Shown in pieces: positions 1-9,028 of a stretch of 64,000 bases of DNA; position 1 is the first letter of the stretch, and the number at the start of each line of letters is the position of its first letter. A program made the translations under genes and the position numbers. The stretch covers positions 33,561,394 to 33,625,393 of the forward strand of contig OZ038383.1 of the NCBI GenBank assembly GCA_964036045.1, in the 5' to 3' direction. This DNA comes from Eutreptiella sp. 'Long Island Sound 2002'. Its lineage: Eukaryota > Euglenozoa > Euglenophyceae > Eutreptiales > Eutreptiaceae. The notes beneath the pieces were generated by a model. The model was not told the origin of the DNA and did not search any database. It was given only the letters and a program-made list of their open reading frames with translations.

Positions 1-355
1 CCTCCTCTCCCTGAATTCCCCACAGCTTCGCGCATCTTCGAGTTCCTGGCGCAGTTGGAAGCGCTCATGGGGCGCATGAACCTCTCGTCCTATGGGCCGA
101 CTGAGCCACATCTGTGACTAGTGGGGAAGATTCCTACCAGGACATGGGATAACTGCAGAGAGACGTCCGAGAGGAAAGCTCGGACGCACTCTTACGATGA
201 CCTGGTCAATCTGCTGATCGAGTTGGCCATGGAGACAGAGAATGACTCCGGCATGGACAAGTATCTGTGCAGACGTCTGCGAGGGCAGACCCCTGCTGAG
301 AAGTCTCCCGGAGGGAGGTCGCCTCAACCCCACTCTAACCCTGAGAATGGGCATG
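1..355 (+). pseudogene. T1 gag fragment, upstream of the S1 insertion
   Basis: An open frame runs from base 1 (codons starting 1, 4, 7...) with one stop, TGA at 115-117. It includes a helical stretch (YDDLVNLLIELA) and a charged linker. At 352-355 (CATG) the frame is cut by element S1. After removing S1 and one copy of CATG, the same frame continues at 2779 into the CCHC region, so both halves were one gag gene. The start codon is outside the window. Structural role (particle protein) is inferred from position before the zinc knuckle. Confidence 0.7.
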
Positions 356-1023
356 TGTAACAGGGCCAGTGCCCTAGCCCCTTGGGTTCTCTTGATCTTG
401 GTGTTTGGCGACCATTTCCGTTGATCTCCGCTGCTGTTTCGGAAAAAAACCTTGCTGATTTTATCCAAAAATCCTGCAAGCAACACCTGAACCCCGTCAG
501 TGGCATGCACGCTCAACACGTTTCATGTCGTCTTTTGCATCCTTCTGTCGGAGGTTCATCCATACCCATTGTACGAAAGATTCATAGACCCTTGCCGGGC
601 CTCACCACTGGCGCATGCCTGCAGACACGTAACATACAAAGAACAGGGCATGCACCTGGCCCTTTCGTGAACGATCTACTCTACAACATTCGAGCATCGT
701 CTTTATAAATGCGGGCATTCACAATAATTATAACTACAGCATTCAAAAGGCTTTTTGTACTATAAATCCGTGAATTTCCTAAACTCTGTAGTCAATGCTG
801 ACGGTCACATCGCTGATCTGGCGACCGCGTCTCGCGCTTTGTAGCGCGCTCTGTCTCCAAGCGCTCCAGCGCTCCAGCGCGCTCTGTCGCAAACCATAAT
901 AAAATACAAAATATGCAAAAGCATATATAAAAAGTAGACAGAAAAAATAGAAATATTAAACACGGCGCTGACCATTACGAGGTCTGTGCCGAAGACGGTC
1001 GTGGGGCAGCCGGACCGGCTTCA
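356..1023 (-). repeat. S1 3' LTR
   Basis: 668-bp repeat, TG...CA termini in either orientation. Read on the minus strand it starts TGAAGCC and ends GTTACA. It is followed in plus coordinates by the polypurine tract at 1024-1032, which marks it as the 3' LTR of a minus-strand element. Confidence 0.92.
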
Positions 1024-1032
1024 CCCCCCCTT
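1024..1032 (-). promoter_or_regulatory. S1 polypurine tract
   Basis: On the minus strand AAGGGGGGG lies directly against the LTR start TGAAGCC. This is the expected position of the plus-strand DNA primer of an LTR element. Confidence 0.8.
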
Positions 1033-1342
1033 CTGAGAAGTGAACCGACGGTTTTGGAACCGGCCGTTCACGCACATCCACTCTATCTCCTCTTGTATGC
1101 ACCGTACCTTCGAGTGCAACTGCCACTTACGACTCTCGCGGCATGCAACTCTAGCACGGATGGTCAACGATGGTGTAGGCCGCTCATACGTCGCTTCTAC
1201 GTCGCTTCGGCAGCCGGCACGCGTGGACGCCCCTTCCTCACGTCGGAGTACTCGCTCCCGAGGTTTGACGAAATCCCTGTGGCGTGGGACGTTGTGCTTG
1301 GTCTGTGTGGCTTCCGAAGACTTTGCTGGCGACGGCTGTCTT

Positions 1343-1843
1343 CTACCAACGCTTCCTCAACGGACACTTCGTTGGCTGCGACATCGGCAGGCACATGTGG
1401 TACAGATCCGGACCACATATTTTGCAGTGGCCCGCTGCATTGCGAGTATGCCGCTGGTCCTCCGGGATCTCAGGCATTTGAACAATAGGTGCCCACAGCG
1501 GCACCGTCATGGATAGTTGCTGCATGGCGTATGCTGCATCGTCAACGGACTCCGAGCTCGTCGATCCTGCTTCACTCGCCGTGCGAAACTCCATGGACTC
1601 CCTTGGACTGGTTTCGAAGAGCTCCTGCAGCGTTGCTTCATCCAAATCCGTCCACCAGGGATCTCCTTCGGCTGCGCTGTCGCCGGACTGGTGTTCGTAC
1701 TCCACAGGGCTTCGATTGCCGTCGCTCCGCGCCTCCTCAGTGGTTGCAGAGCTGCGTGACTCCCACTCGGTACGCGTTGCACTCGTTGCACGCGAATCCG
1801 AGCTGGGCAGTGGAGAATGAAAGTCACCGTCGTCGTCTGACAT
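1343..1843 (-). CDS. S1-encoded small acidic protein with C-terminal Cys/His cluster
   Basis: A 166-aa ORF starts at ATG 1843 (MSDDDGDFHSP) inside S1, on the element's own strand. The open frame extends further upstream (ATG at 1882, and 1984), but that part translates the tetranucleotide repeat, so 1843 is preferred. The body is rich in Ser, Glu, Asp and Thr. The last 40 residues hold HCKICGPDLYHMC and one further Cys (KCP), a possible zinc site, then a basic tail. I do not recognise the family. By position it could be a minimal gag/nucleocapsid-like protein or a relic. It is the only open frame of any length in S1 on that strand. Confidence 0.55.
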   Translation of the reverse strand: MSDDDGDFHSPLPSSDSRATSATRTEWESRSSATTEEARSDGNRSPVEYEHQSGDSAAEGDPWWTDLDEATLQELFETSPRESMEFRTASEAGSTSSESVDDAAYAMQQLSMTVPLWAPIVQMPEIPEDQRHTRNAAGHCKICGPDLYHMCLPMSQPTKCPLRKRW

Positions 1844-1891
1844 GCGGTGTGGCCTGGGCAAGGTGGGTGCAGGACCTGCCATTATTGACGA

Positions 1892-2055
1892 GGTCGGTCG
1901 GTCGGTCGGCCGGTCCCTTGGTCGATCGATCGGTCGGTCGGTCCGTCGGCGCATCGGTCCATTGGTCCGTGGGCGTCGGTCCATTGGTCCGTCTGTCTCT
2001 CCGTCCGTCCGTCCTTACCGTCCGTCCGTCCGTCCGTCCGTCCGTCCGTCCGCCC
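1892..2055. repeat. Tetranucleotide repeat tracts (GGTC and CCGT type) inside S1
   Basis: Imperfect runs of GGTC/CGGT at about 1892-1950 pass into GGTCCATT spacers and then runs of CCGT at about 2001-2055. They lie between the S1 ORF and its primer site, so they form the element's leader in transcript orientation. The frames that translate as TDRP/RSVG repeats here are products of the repeat. Confidence 0.85.
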
Positions 2056-2095
2056 GTACTCCATCTGTCAGTCGGGCCGTCCTGTAGAACCATTC

Positions 2096-2106
2096 ATGAA
2101 TCTTTC
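2096..2106 (-). promoter_or_regulatory. S1 primer-binding site, self-complementary to its own LTR
   Basis: Plus-strand ATGAATCTTTC directly abuts the right LTR (2107). On the element strand the site is GAAAGATTCAT, immediately 3' of the 5' LTR. Its exact complement ATGAATCTTTC lies inside the LTR on the minus strand at 2336-2326 (and 585-575), 230 nt from the LTR end. No tRNA-type TGG site adjoins the LTR. An exact 11-nt match starting at the first base after the LTR is the Tf1-type self-priming layout. Confidence 0.7.
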
Positions 2107-2774
2107 TGTAACAGGGCCAGTGCCCTAGCCCCTTGGGTTCTCTTGATCTTGGTGTTTGGCGACCATTTCCGTTGATCTCTGCTGCTGTTTCGGAAAAAAA
2201 CCTTGCTGATTTTATCCAAAAATCCTGCAAGCAACACCTGAACCCCGTCAGTGGCATGCACGCTCAACACGTTTCATGTCGTCTTTTGCATCCTTCTGTC
2301 GGAGGTTCATCCATACCCATTGTACGAAAGATTCATAGACCCTTGCCGGGCCTCACCACTGGCGCATGCCTGCAGACACGTAACATACAAAGAACAGGGC
2401 ATGCACCTGGCCCTTTCGTGAACGATCTACTCTACAACATTCGAGCATCGTCTTTACAAATGCGGGCATTCGCAATAATTATAACTACAGCATTCGCAAG
2501 GCTTTTTGTACTATAAATCCGTGAATTTCCTAAACTCTGTAGTCAATGCTGACGGTCACATCGCTGATCTGGCGACCGCGTCTCGCGCTTTGTAGCGCGC
2601 TCTGTCTCCAAGCGCTCCAGCGCTCCAGCGCGCTCTGTCGCAAACCATAATAAAATACAAAATATGCGAAAGCATATATAAAAAGTAGACAGAAAAAATA
2701 GAAATATTAAACACGGCGCTGACCATTACGAGGTCTGTGCCGAAGACGGTCGTGGGGCAGCCGGACCGGCTTCA
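2107..2774 (-). repeat. S1 5' LTR
   Basis: Second 668-bp copy, about 99% identical to 356-1023 by eye. It carries the predicted transcription start/self-primer at 2336-2326 (minus), giving a U3 of about 438 nt and an R-U5 of about 230 nt. Confidence 0.92.
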
Positions 2775-3230
2775 CATGGTGGGCAGTTGAAGCACTTGAC
2801 TGAGACCCCCCCCTCCAAAGTTAAAGGGGCCCCCAATCTTTTCTACTGTTGTCCTACGGACGATAAGGGTGGACCCTGCCACGCGCCCGAGCGTGATAGG
2901 CAAAGTGTGTGCATGCTCCAGCTGAAGCGCACGCAGAAAACTAAAGATGGTCAGGAGGTAAAGCACCAAGACCATTTCCGCTGCACGATAACATGCGGAT
3001 ATTGCGGCAAGAGGGGGCATTATGAAGATGAATGCCACATCAAACGCCCCGAATCCGAAAAACATAAGAAAGCGGAAGAGAAACGGCGTCAGACCGCCGG
3101 TAAGGGCGGAGGAGCTGAAGGGGGGGGCCCTAACCCTCGAGGTTTTAAGGTTAAGGCTAACCCTGGAGGACAAAGGTCCTCAGCCCTCTCCTACCAGGAG
3201 ACGAACATATTGTTAGGTGAGGCTTTAGCG
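2775..3230 (+). pseudogene. T1 gag fragment with CCHC zinc knuckle
   Basis: This continues the frame broken by S1. It contains FYCCP..DDKGGPCHAPE, then FRCTITCGYCGKRGHYEDEC, whose last part is a C-x2-C-x4-H-x4-C knuckle (near 2998-3040), then a Lys/Arg/Gly-rich tail. This is the nucleic-acid-binding end of gag. The open frame runs to 3242, but the final residues probably come from the inverted segment that starts near 3231. Confidence 0.8.
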
Positions 3231-3820
3231 CCAGGCACCTGACCTGTAGGGCCATCTGTGGTCCGCATGGAGAAGGAAGTGTGGTCATGGGACCCGCCAT
3301 GAGTGGACTCACCAAGGTCCACCTTCTCCATAAGCAGCTGCACCAGGAAAGCGCTGTGCTTCAGTGTCACCATCTCCGGGTCAACCAGGGGTGTAGCACT
3401 GGCGATATCGCTGAGGCGGTCGTCAGCATCAGCCAAGGGCGTGCAGACTGCTGGTGTATCCTGCTCATCGGAGCACTCACCACTCATAGTGATGAACGAA
3501 GAGTACTCGGATCTTTTCTTGAGATCCAGGAGGGTAAGGCCCCTGTTTTCGGCCACCAACTCCTTGAGTACCACCTTGTAGACCTGGTCACCAATTCTAA
3601 CGGTGATCCAGAAAACCAAATCTTCATCCTCCAAGCCGCCCCCCTATCCCTCCTCAGGGAACTTGACCTCAACCCCAGCGGCCCGCAGGCACTTAGAGTG
3701 CCAATTTAGGCGGCGCTTCTTGGCGTTCTCTCTGCTCTTGTCGTCGCCACCAGCGCTGGGGGTCAAGTGGGCTGGCCGTTTTTCACCCGACGGCCCATCC
3801 TTAGGTGTGGGGTTGGGCGC
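3231..3820 (-). pseudogene. T1 gag/pol linker segment, inverted in place
   Basis: On the minus strand one frame runs from about 3856 down to 3191 with a single stop near 3644. It reads as real protein: basic KKRRLNWHSKCLRAAGVEV, then DQVYKVVLKELVAENRG, then an acidic stretch ending near FLVQLLMEKVDL. The plus strand gives only low-quality frames here, although gag to the left and RT to the right are on plus. From my memory of the family this protein belongs between the CCHC knuckle and RT. AGCGCC at 3227-3232 and GGCGCT at 3816-3821 are inverted microhomologies at the probable breakpoints. Confidence 0.55.
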
Positions 3821-4964
3821 TTCTCTTCCACCAGTGACGAGGTTCAGGATCTCCAACAGGTTCTATGGGCTAAGGCTGAGGGTATCGAGGGACAGACCTG
3901 CCTGGACCTCCTCAAGAGGACCTAGAAAAAGTCTATATTGTCCGAGGAGGATGATGAAGAGATGGCTCTTCCCGATCCTGGGGTACCTCGGGTATACTCG
4001 CTTCACTATGCCCAGCAGGCTTGCCAGGACTGGGAGGACGAACTACCCCCTGAAACCATGGGTCGTATGAAGAAATAAGAAAAAGGGAAGAGCAACCTCC
4101 ATGCTGAGGGGGACTTTGTTGAGAAACTGGAGAGCATGAACCTAGACCTCCGTGTCAGTAAGCTCATGTAGAAATACGAGGAGGTTTTTGGAGCGTTGCC
4201 CCCACCCCTGTCTTGCAAAACACTGGTCCAGATGGACCTCAAACTCAAACCAGAGTTGGAAGGGTCTGTGGTAAGATGGCATCCATCCCCCGCCGCACAA
4301 GACCAGATCGACGAGATCGAACGCCACATCTAGGAATGTATAGATGCTGGCCTCGTCGAGGAATACAAACACGGGGACTAGCCCCGCGATTGTAGCCCTT
4401 GTTTTCTAGTCGTAAACCTGGCTCAACTGCCATGCGCTTGGTCGCCGACTACGGTGAGGTCAACAAAAAGACGTAGAACCACTCAGGTAGTATCCCCCAC
4501 ATGGAGAACACCCTGGAGACAATCACTAAGTGCGGATACAAAACTAAGATTGACAAGCGCCGTGGCTTCTGGCAGGTAGACCTAACCCGAGCAGCCCACA
4601 AACTGCTCGCCTTTGTAACCCCTAAAGGCCGTGTCCTCCGCTGGAAGGTCATGCCCTTCGGTGTCGCGAATGCCCCTGCTCTCTTTCAGGAGCTGATGAA
4701 TAAAATCCTATATATCCTGAGAAACAGACCCCTTGTACAGGAACTGGTTTCCCGCGGGGCTGAGATGGAGGCACACATCGATGACGTGAGCCTGGCTACT
4801 AATACCCAGGAGGATCATATCCTCCTCCTACACGAGTTTTTCACTGTCTGTGAGGAAAACCATTTCCACATTAAAAGCGAGAAAAGTGAGTTCATGCGTG
4901 AGGAGATGGAATATCTAGATTTTGATGTTGGGTATGGCAGCCGCATCTAAGATGCAACCCCTGC
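3821..4964 (+). pseudogene. T1 reverse transcriptase domain
   Basis: One plus frame reads DEVQDLQQVLWAKAEGIEG, then EEVFGALPPPLSCK and LVQMDLKLKPEL (RT N-terminus), with stops at 4169, 4331, 4378 and 4474. From 4501 to 4950 it is open: GFWQVDL, VTPKGRVLRWKVMPFGVANAPALFQ (split across motif B) and MEAHIDDVSLAT, where IDD is the catalytic pair of aspartates. Order and motifs are those of Ty3-type RT. The protease was not identified. Multiple stops show the gene is dead. Confidence 0.85.
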
Positions 4965-5650
4965 AAAACATGCAGATACATGACGACCCTAAGAAGGGGC
5001 TGCACGACGTGCGGAGTTTCATTGGCGCCTGCAGTTTTTACCGGCGCCATATCCACATTTTTACGTATTCATGAGCCCCCCTGACTGACCTTATAAAAAG
5101 ACCAATCCTTGGCGATGGATCGACAAGGAAGAGGCCTGTTTCCAGGAGTTGAAGAAGAAAATTTCCTCTACCAACTGCCTGGGGGTACCCAGCCCTAAGG
5201 GCGAGATAATACTCGTCACAGATGCCTGTGATGTAGGGGGGGTGGTACCCTATACCAGTGGCAGGAGCTTAACCCCGCTGAGCTGTCTCACTGCCAGTTT
5301 CAAACTTCAGGTCTGAACCGCGATCGAAACCTGAAGCATGACTACCCTGCCAATGAACGGCGTCTGGTACCTCTTGGTCACAGGAACTGGAAGTGGAATC
5401 AGGCACGATCCAACTACAGTACCTACGACCAGGAAATCCTAGCTGGGATGCTCATGCTTTCTTCTCAGTCCCATCTACTTGGTACTAACCATATCGTCTG
5501 GCTTTGTGACGAAGGTCCCCCTCCTGAAAAAGCGAAACCAAAACGATGGTGGACCTACCTCAGTCAGTTCAGGCTGACTGTCCACCATATCCAGGATATA
5601 GAAAACGAGATGGCTGACTATATATCTGGTAACCACTTCGATGCCCTCCT
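4965..5650 (+). pseudogene. T1 connection and RNase H domain
   Basis: Relic frames include KKGLHDVRSFIGACSFYRRH (the block after RT in Ty3 elements), GEIILVTDACDVGG (first catalytic Asp of RNase H), a Trp-rich WKWNQA segment, YDQEILAGMLML (Glu) and RRWWTYLSQFRLTVHHIQ followed by MADYISGNHFD, the usual end of this domain. At least one stop and one or two frameshifts occur between 5060 and 5400. Confidence 0.75.
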
Positions 5651-6605
5651 AGGTGAGAGCTCGGAAGCGTTGGCCAAAGAGGCGTTTCACCGCATGGTCC
5701 ATGCGCACTGCAGGCGTACTGGAGGGCGGGAGTCTGAGAAACTACCATGCTGAGTACAAATGCGTACTCAACTCCCTCAGTGATCGCCTAGAGACACGCC
5801 TGATAGACGGCGACCGTTGGTATAAAGATAACCAATATCTGTACTATGAGGATCGTATAGTCGTGCCTGAGGCACGACTTGATGGTTGCCTACAGTGGGC
5901 CCATCTCAGCTCTGCGCACACAGGGTGCAACAGGTGTGTTTACTTTTTCAGGGAGCGCTTCTACTCCCCACTAACCTATGCTGAGCTACTTGCTCGTATG
6001 CAGTCCATAGTGCCCTCCTGTGGCTGTCACGCCAGCAAACAGAGGGAATCACGTCACCGGTGAGTGGTCTCCAGTCTGCCTATCCCCTACTGTGCTAATT
6101 CTCTGTTATACGTGGATATCATCCACGGTCTGCCCAAGTTTGGTAGTTATGACAGCTGTTTGGTTGTCACCTGTGGCCTAACCCGTTTCACCCGTGCGTT
6201 CCCCTGCAAAAAAGAGATGACAGGGGAACGGACTGTGAAAATTTTGGTTAAACAAGGGTTCGAACACTATGGGGCACCTAAGGAGGTGCACTCAGACGAG
6301 AATGTACGTATCGGGAGCGATACCGGATGGTACCAGCGAGTCTTGGACGCCCTGAACGTCCATATATCCACAGGTGTGCCCTACACTCACACTTCTAACC
6401 CTCTGTGCGAGAGATAGAACTGTGTGTTGGAGCAGAACCTGAAGATTCTGATGAAATAGGAGCGTAATAAAGATTTGGTACGTTTGTTACCCTGGGCTGT
6501 CTTAACCATGAACTCCCAGGAGAGTTCTTCAACTGGCTATACCCCCCACGAACTGTTCCATGGGGGGTGTCCTGCGTGGTTCTTCCCCTGGATTGTCGTT
6601 TTAAG
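5651..6605 (+). pseudogene. T1 integrase domain, 3' truncated
   Basis: A zinc-binding N-terminal part (HLSSAHTGCNRCVYFF ... SCGCHASK) is followed, after a TGA at 6061, by the catalytic core: SLLYVDIIHGLPKF (Asp), KEVHSDENVRIGSD (Asp), SNPLCER, and VLEQNLKIL (Glu). TAG codons at 6415 and 6457 break the last part. MNSQESSSTGYTPHELF near 6508-6556 is the end of the core. Similarity fades near 6600, with no C-terminal domain or LTR. Confidence 0.8.
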
Positions 6606-6904
6606 GTCGAAACCGTTCTACTCAACTCAATCAAGTTTACTGAATCGAATACCATAGATTTCAATTGAACAAGACTGCGCGCGCGCTCGCGATTTTTCGC
6701 GCGTAAGACAGGCGATAACACGCCAGCTGCCAATAAAAATGGGAAATTGACTGAAATCCACGAAATTCTAACAACTATGTTAAAAATGACGACATTGCGG
6801 ATGTCCCCGTGCGTTCTGCGCCATCTCCGGAGCTGGCAGCCGCCGTGGGTGACGCTCTGTGATACGCTGCACAGGACCAACATCTGAAGCTACAGCAGCA
6901 AAGT
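6606..6904. other. Spacer without recognisable genes
   Basis: I see no coding signal. A short alternating GC tract with a small hairpin (CGCGCG... TTTTT ...CGCGCG, about 6679-6703) is the only notable feature. Confidence 0.5.
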
Positions 6905-7370
6905 AGACGTGAAAAGGAGTCCAACAAACCTACTCAAGGATACCGAGGCTCCATGGATGCTGAGAAAAAGCGGACGCAAACTTTCACCGCGAGGACTCAA
7001 AATGAAAATTTGACGTTCCAGTATTGTCGACAAAGCCTTCTGCACCCAGAAAACACCTTTCTCGACGACTGACGAGTCGTGGATTTCGATAAAAAGCGGA
7101 CGCGAACGTTTACCGTGAGTTTCCGAAAATCAAAATCTGATGTTCCAGCGATGTCCGCGAGGCCTCCTACAACCAACAAACACCTTTCTCAACGATTGCC
7201 GACCCCCAGATTTCGATAAAAAGCCGTCGCAAACGTTTACAACTACATTCTGAAAATGAAATTCTGTTGCTCAAGCAGTGTTCGCGACGACTCCAGCATC
7301 CCAAAAACACCTTCCTGGACCTTCGATGCACCGTGGATATCGATAAGAAGCCGACGCGAAGTTGTTTTTA
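6905..7370. repeat. Tandem repeat, unit about 126-127 bp
   Basis: The anchor GATAAAAAGC (with small changes) recurs at 6962, 7088, 7215 and 7342, i.e. every 126-127 bp. Other blocks recur in phase: GACGCAAACGTTTACC, GAAAATCAAAATTTGA-like and AACACCTTTCTCGACGA-like stretches. About 3.5 diverged units, no open frame. Possibly satellite sequence or the tandem part of an unidentified element. Confidence 0.8.
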
Positions 7371-7418
7371 ATTTAATTCCCAATTACATGTTCGTGCAAT
7401 TGGACGCAATCTACAGAG

Positions 7419-7438
7419 GTAGGGAGGTAGGTAGGTGC
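7419..7438 (-). repeat. Simple-repeat 3' tail of LINE A
   Basis: Plus-strand GGTAGGGAGGTAGGTAGG reads CCTACCTACC... on the element strand, ending the A/C-rich region. Short tandem tails are common at LINE 3' ends. Assignment as the true terminus is inference. Confidence 0.45.
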
Positions 7439-7439
7439 A

Positions 7440-9028
7440 CTCGGTCGTGGAGAGGCGCCCCATGGTTCCCCCTGGCGTCGCCCCTGTGACGAACAGGTAG
7501 AGGCTCCGCGCGTGAAGAGGGGAGGCGGCTTACATCCCGCTAGACCTGACTGTTGGCCCCGAACAAAGCGGCCCCGGGCAACACCGGGAGGGCTGATTGC
7601 CGCCAGCGTGACGTGCTTGTCTCGCCGGGAGGGTGTGCCCCCGTGCTTGCGCACGTCCCCTCCTTTGGGCAGAACCCTAGAGGTTCACCGGACTTCGTGG
7701 CGTATCCCGTTCCCAAGGCATGCATGCACGTTCTTGGTACTAGGGTTCCGAGGCACTTGGGTGTCGCACGCTCCGCGTCGAGTCCCAAAGCAGCGCAGGC
7801 CTTAGGATGCAGCCTTACCCTCGGTCTCCGGATCTTGTTTGGCCGGGTCACCTGCATGGCACGGGCTGCCTCAGTGCCCGGGCTGTGGGCACTGGGTTTC
7901 CTACTGTTGTGCGGCGTTTGTGTTTGGGTCCGGTTTGCGGTTGGGTGTCGGTTTTGTTAACCCCGCCAGTCCTGGCTGGGGTCTCGGGTGGGTTTGATTG
8001 GGCACGGTTTGTGCTGTTGTCCCTCTAGTGTCGGCTGTTTGTGGTGTTCGCGGTTGGGCTTCGTCTTCAGCCTGCTTATGGGACGCGTGTGGCTTCGTGC
8101 GCGCCCCGCTTGCCCCCCGCCGTGTCCGGTTCCGGCGTGCGGTGTGGGCGTGCGTGCTGGGCCCGGGTCTCAGCTGTGCCCCGCCCTTCTTGGCTGGGTT
8201 GTCGGGGTGTGTTTTTTGCGCTTTTTTTTTGTGGTGTTGGTTGCTGGGTGTCCCTGTCCCGGGCCTTGTGGTCCCTGTCCCCCCATCCCCTTTCTTTCGG
8301 GCTGGGCTGCTGGCTCTTTTTTTTTCGTGGCATGTGTCTGCATGTTTCGGTGTCCCTTTTCCCAGTGGGCCGCTGTTTCTGGCTTGGTGTTGCCGGTCTT
8401 GGCTCGGTTGTCCCCCTGTGCCTCTTTGGGGGTCCTGTCTTCGGTGTCTTCTGGGAGGGAGGGTTGGCCGCCTCTGGTGGTGTTGGCGGGCAGTTTGGTG
8501 GCTGTGGGCTGTTTTCGCGCCCCCCCCCCTCCCCCCTCTGTTGTTTTTTCCTTTTTTTTGGGGGGGGGCCTGCCTTTTCCTCCCTCTGCCTTCCCTGGGC
8601 TGGCGCACGCACTGGCCCGCATTCAGTGTTGTCTTCCGGGCTGCAGTTGGCGGTTGCGTTCTGTTTGGCCCTGTTCCGGCCCCATGGGTCGGGTGGGCTA
8701 TGTACACGTTGGGCTCGGCGCCCCTTCTTGCCGGGTTAGGTCCTGGCTCTGCCGGCTGGGCGCCTGTGCCAGGCGGCTGCGTGTGGCTCTGGGTTAGGGG
8801 GCCGGGGTTGTTCGTGTTCTTTCCCCTCTGCGGTGCCGGTTTTAACCTTCTGGGTGCTCCGCCACCGTTGTTGCCGGGCGCGCTGTGGCCCCGTGTGTGG
8901 CCTGCGGTGCCGGTGTGTGGCGTGCTGGTGCGGCGCCTTCCGGGGTGTGCGGTGGCTTGCTTCGGTTAGTCCTTCAGGTTAGGGTCAGTCGTGCCGTGTT
9001 GTGCCGCTCTGTGCCGCGTCGCGTCGCG
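7440..9028 (-). other. Low-complexity 3' region of LINE A
   Basis: Plus strand is G/T-rich (element strand A/C-rich). It contains homopolymer runs, for example T8-T9 near 8221-8231 and 8314-8328, C10 near 8521, and T8G9 near 8552-8569. Long open frames exist on both strands, but all are compositional (Pro/Arg/Gln-rich on minus, Cys/Gly/Val-rich on plus) and share no motif with a known family. I annotate no gene here. Confidence 0.5.

Larger units (their letters stand above)
356..2774 (-). mobile_element. S1: non-autonomous LTR retrotransposon inserted in T1 gag
   Basis: Two direct repeats of 668 bp (356-1023 and 2107-2774) begin TG and end CA and flank a 1083-bp internal region. CATG stands on both sides (352-355 and 2775-2778), a 4-bp target duplication. 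A polypurine tract abuts the left LTR on the minus strand (1024-1032) and a primer site abuts the right LTR (2096-2106), fixing the orientation as minus. I counted six mismatches between the LTRs, so insertion is recent. There is no RT, integrase or protease; the only good ORF is 166 aa. The element must be mobilised in trans. G1/G2 share the TGAAGC LTR terminus, the 4-bp duplication and self-priming, and are possible helpers. Confidence 0.92.
1..6605 (+). mobile_element. T1: decayed Ty3/gypsy-type retrotransposon, 5' end outside the window
   Basis: Plus-strand relics occur in the order gag (CCHC knuckle near 2998-3040), RT, RNase H and integrase, the Ty3 order. No LTR is visible at either end: the 5' end lies before base 1, and recognisable integrase stops near 6600. 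Many in-frame stops and a few frameshifts make it a dead copy. It is split by element S1 at 356-2774, and a segment of about 590 bp (3231-3820) reads on the opposite strand. The protein style resembles Ty3-like families I remember from dinoflagellates; that is recollection, not a search result. Confidence 0.85.

Noticed and set aside
2076-2106. tRNA-type primer site TGGTTCTACAGG on the S1 strand
   Set aside because: It starts 15 nt from the LTR and matched no tRNA 3' end I could recall; the adjacent 11-nt self-match is a better explanation.
1842-2175. RSVG/TDRP repeat proteins on both strands
   Set aside because: Direct translation of tetranucleotide repeats.
8000-9000. Long plus-strand frames rich in Cys, Gly, Val and Trp
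   Set aside because: Overlapping frames are open on both strands and reflect G/T-rich composition; no motif, and they oppose the LINE A coding strand.
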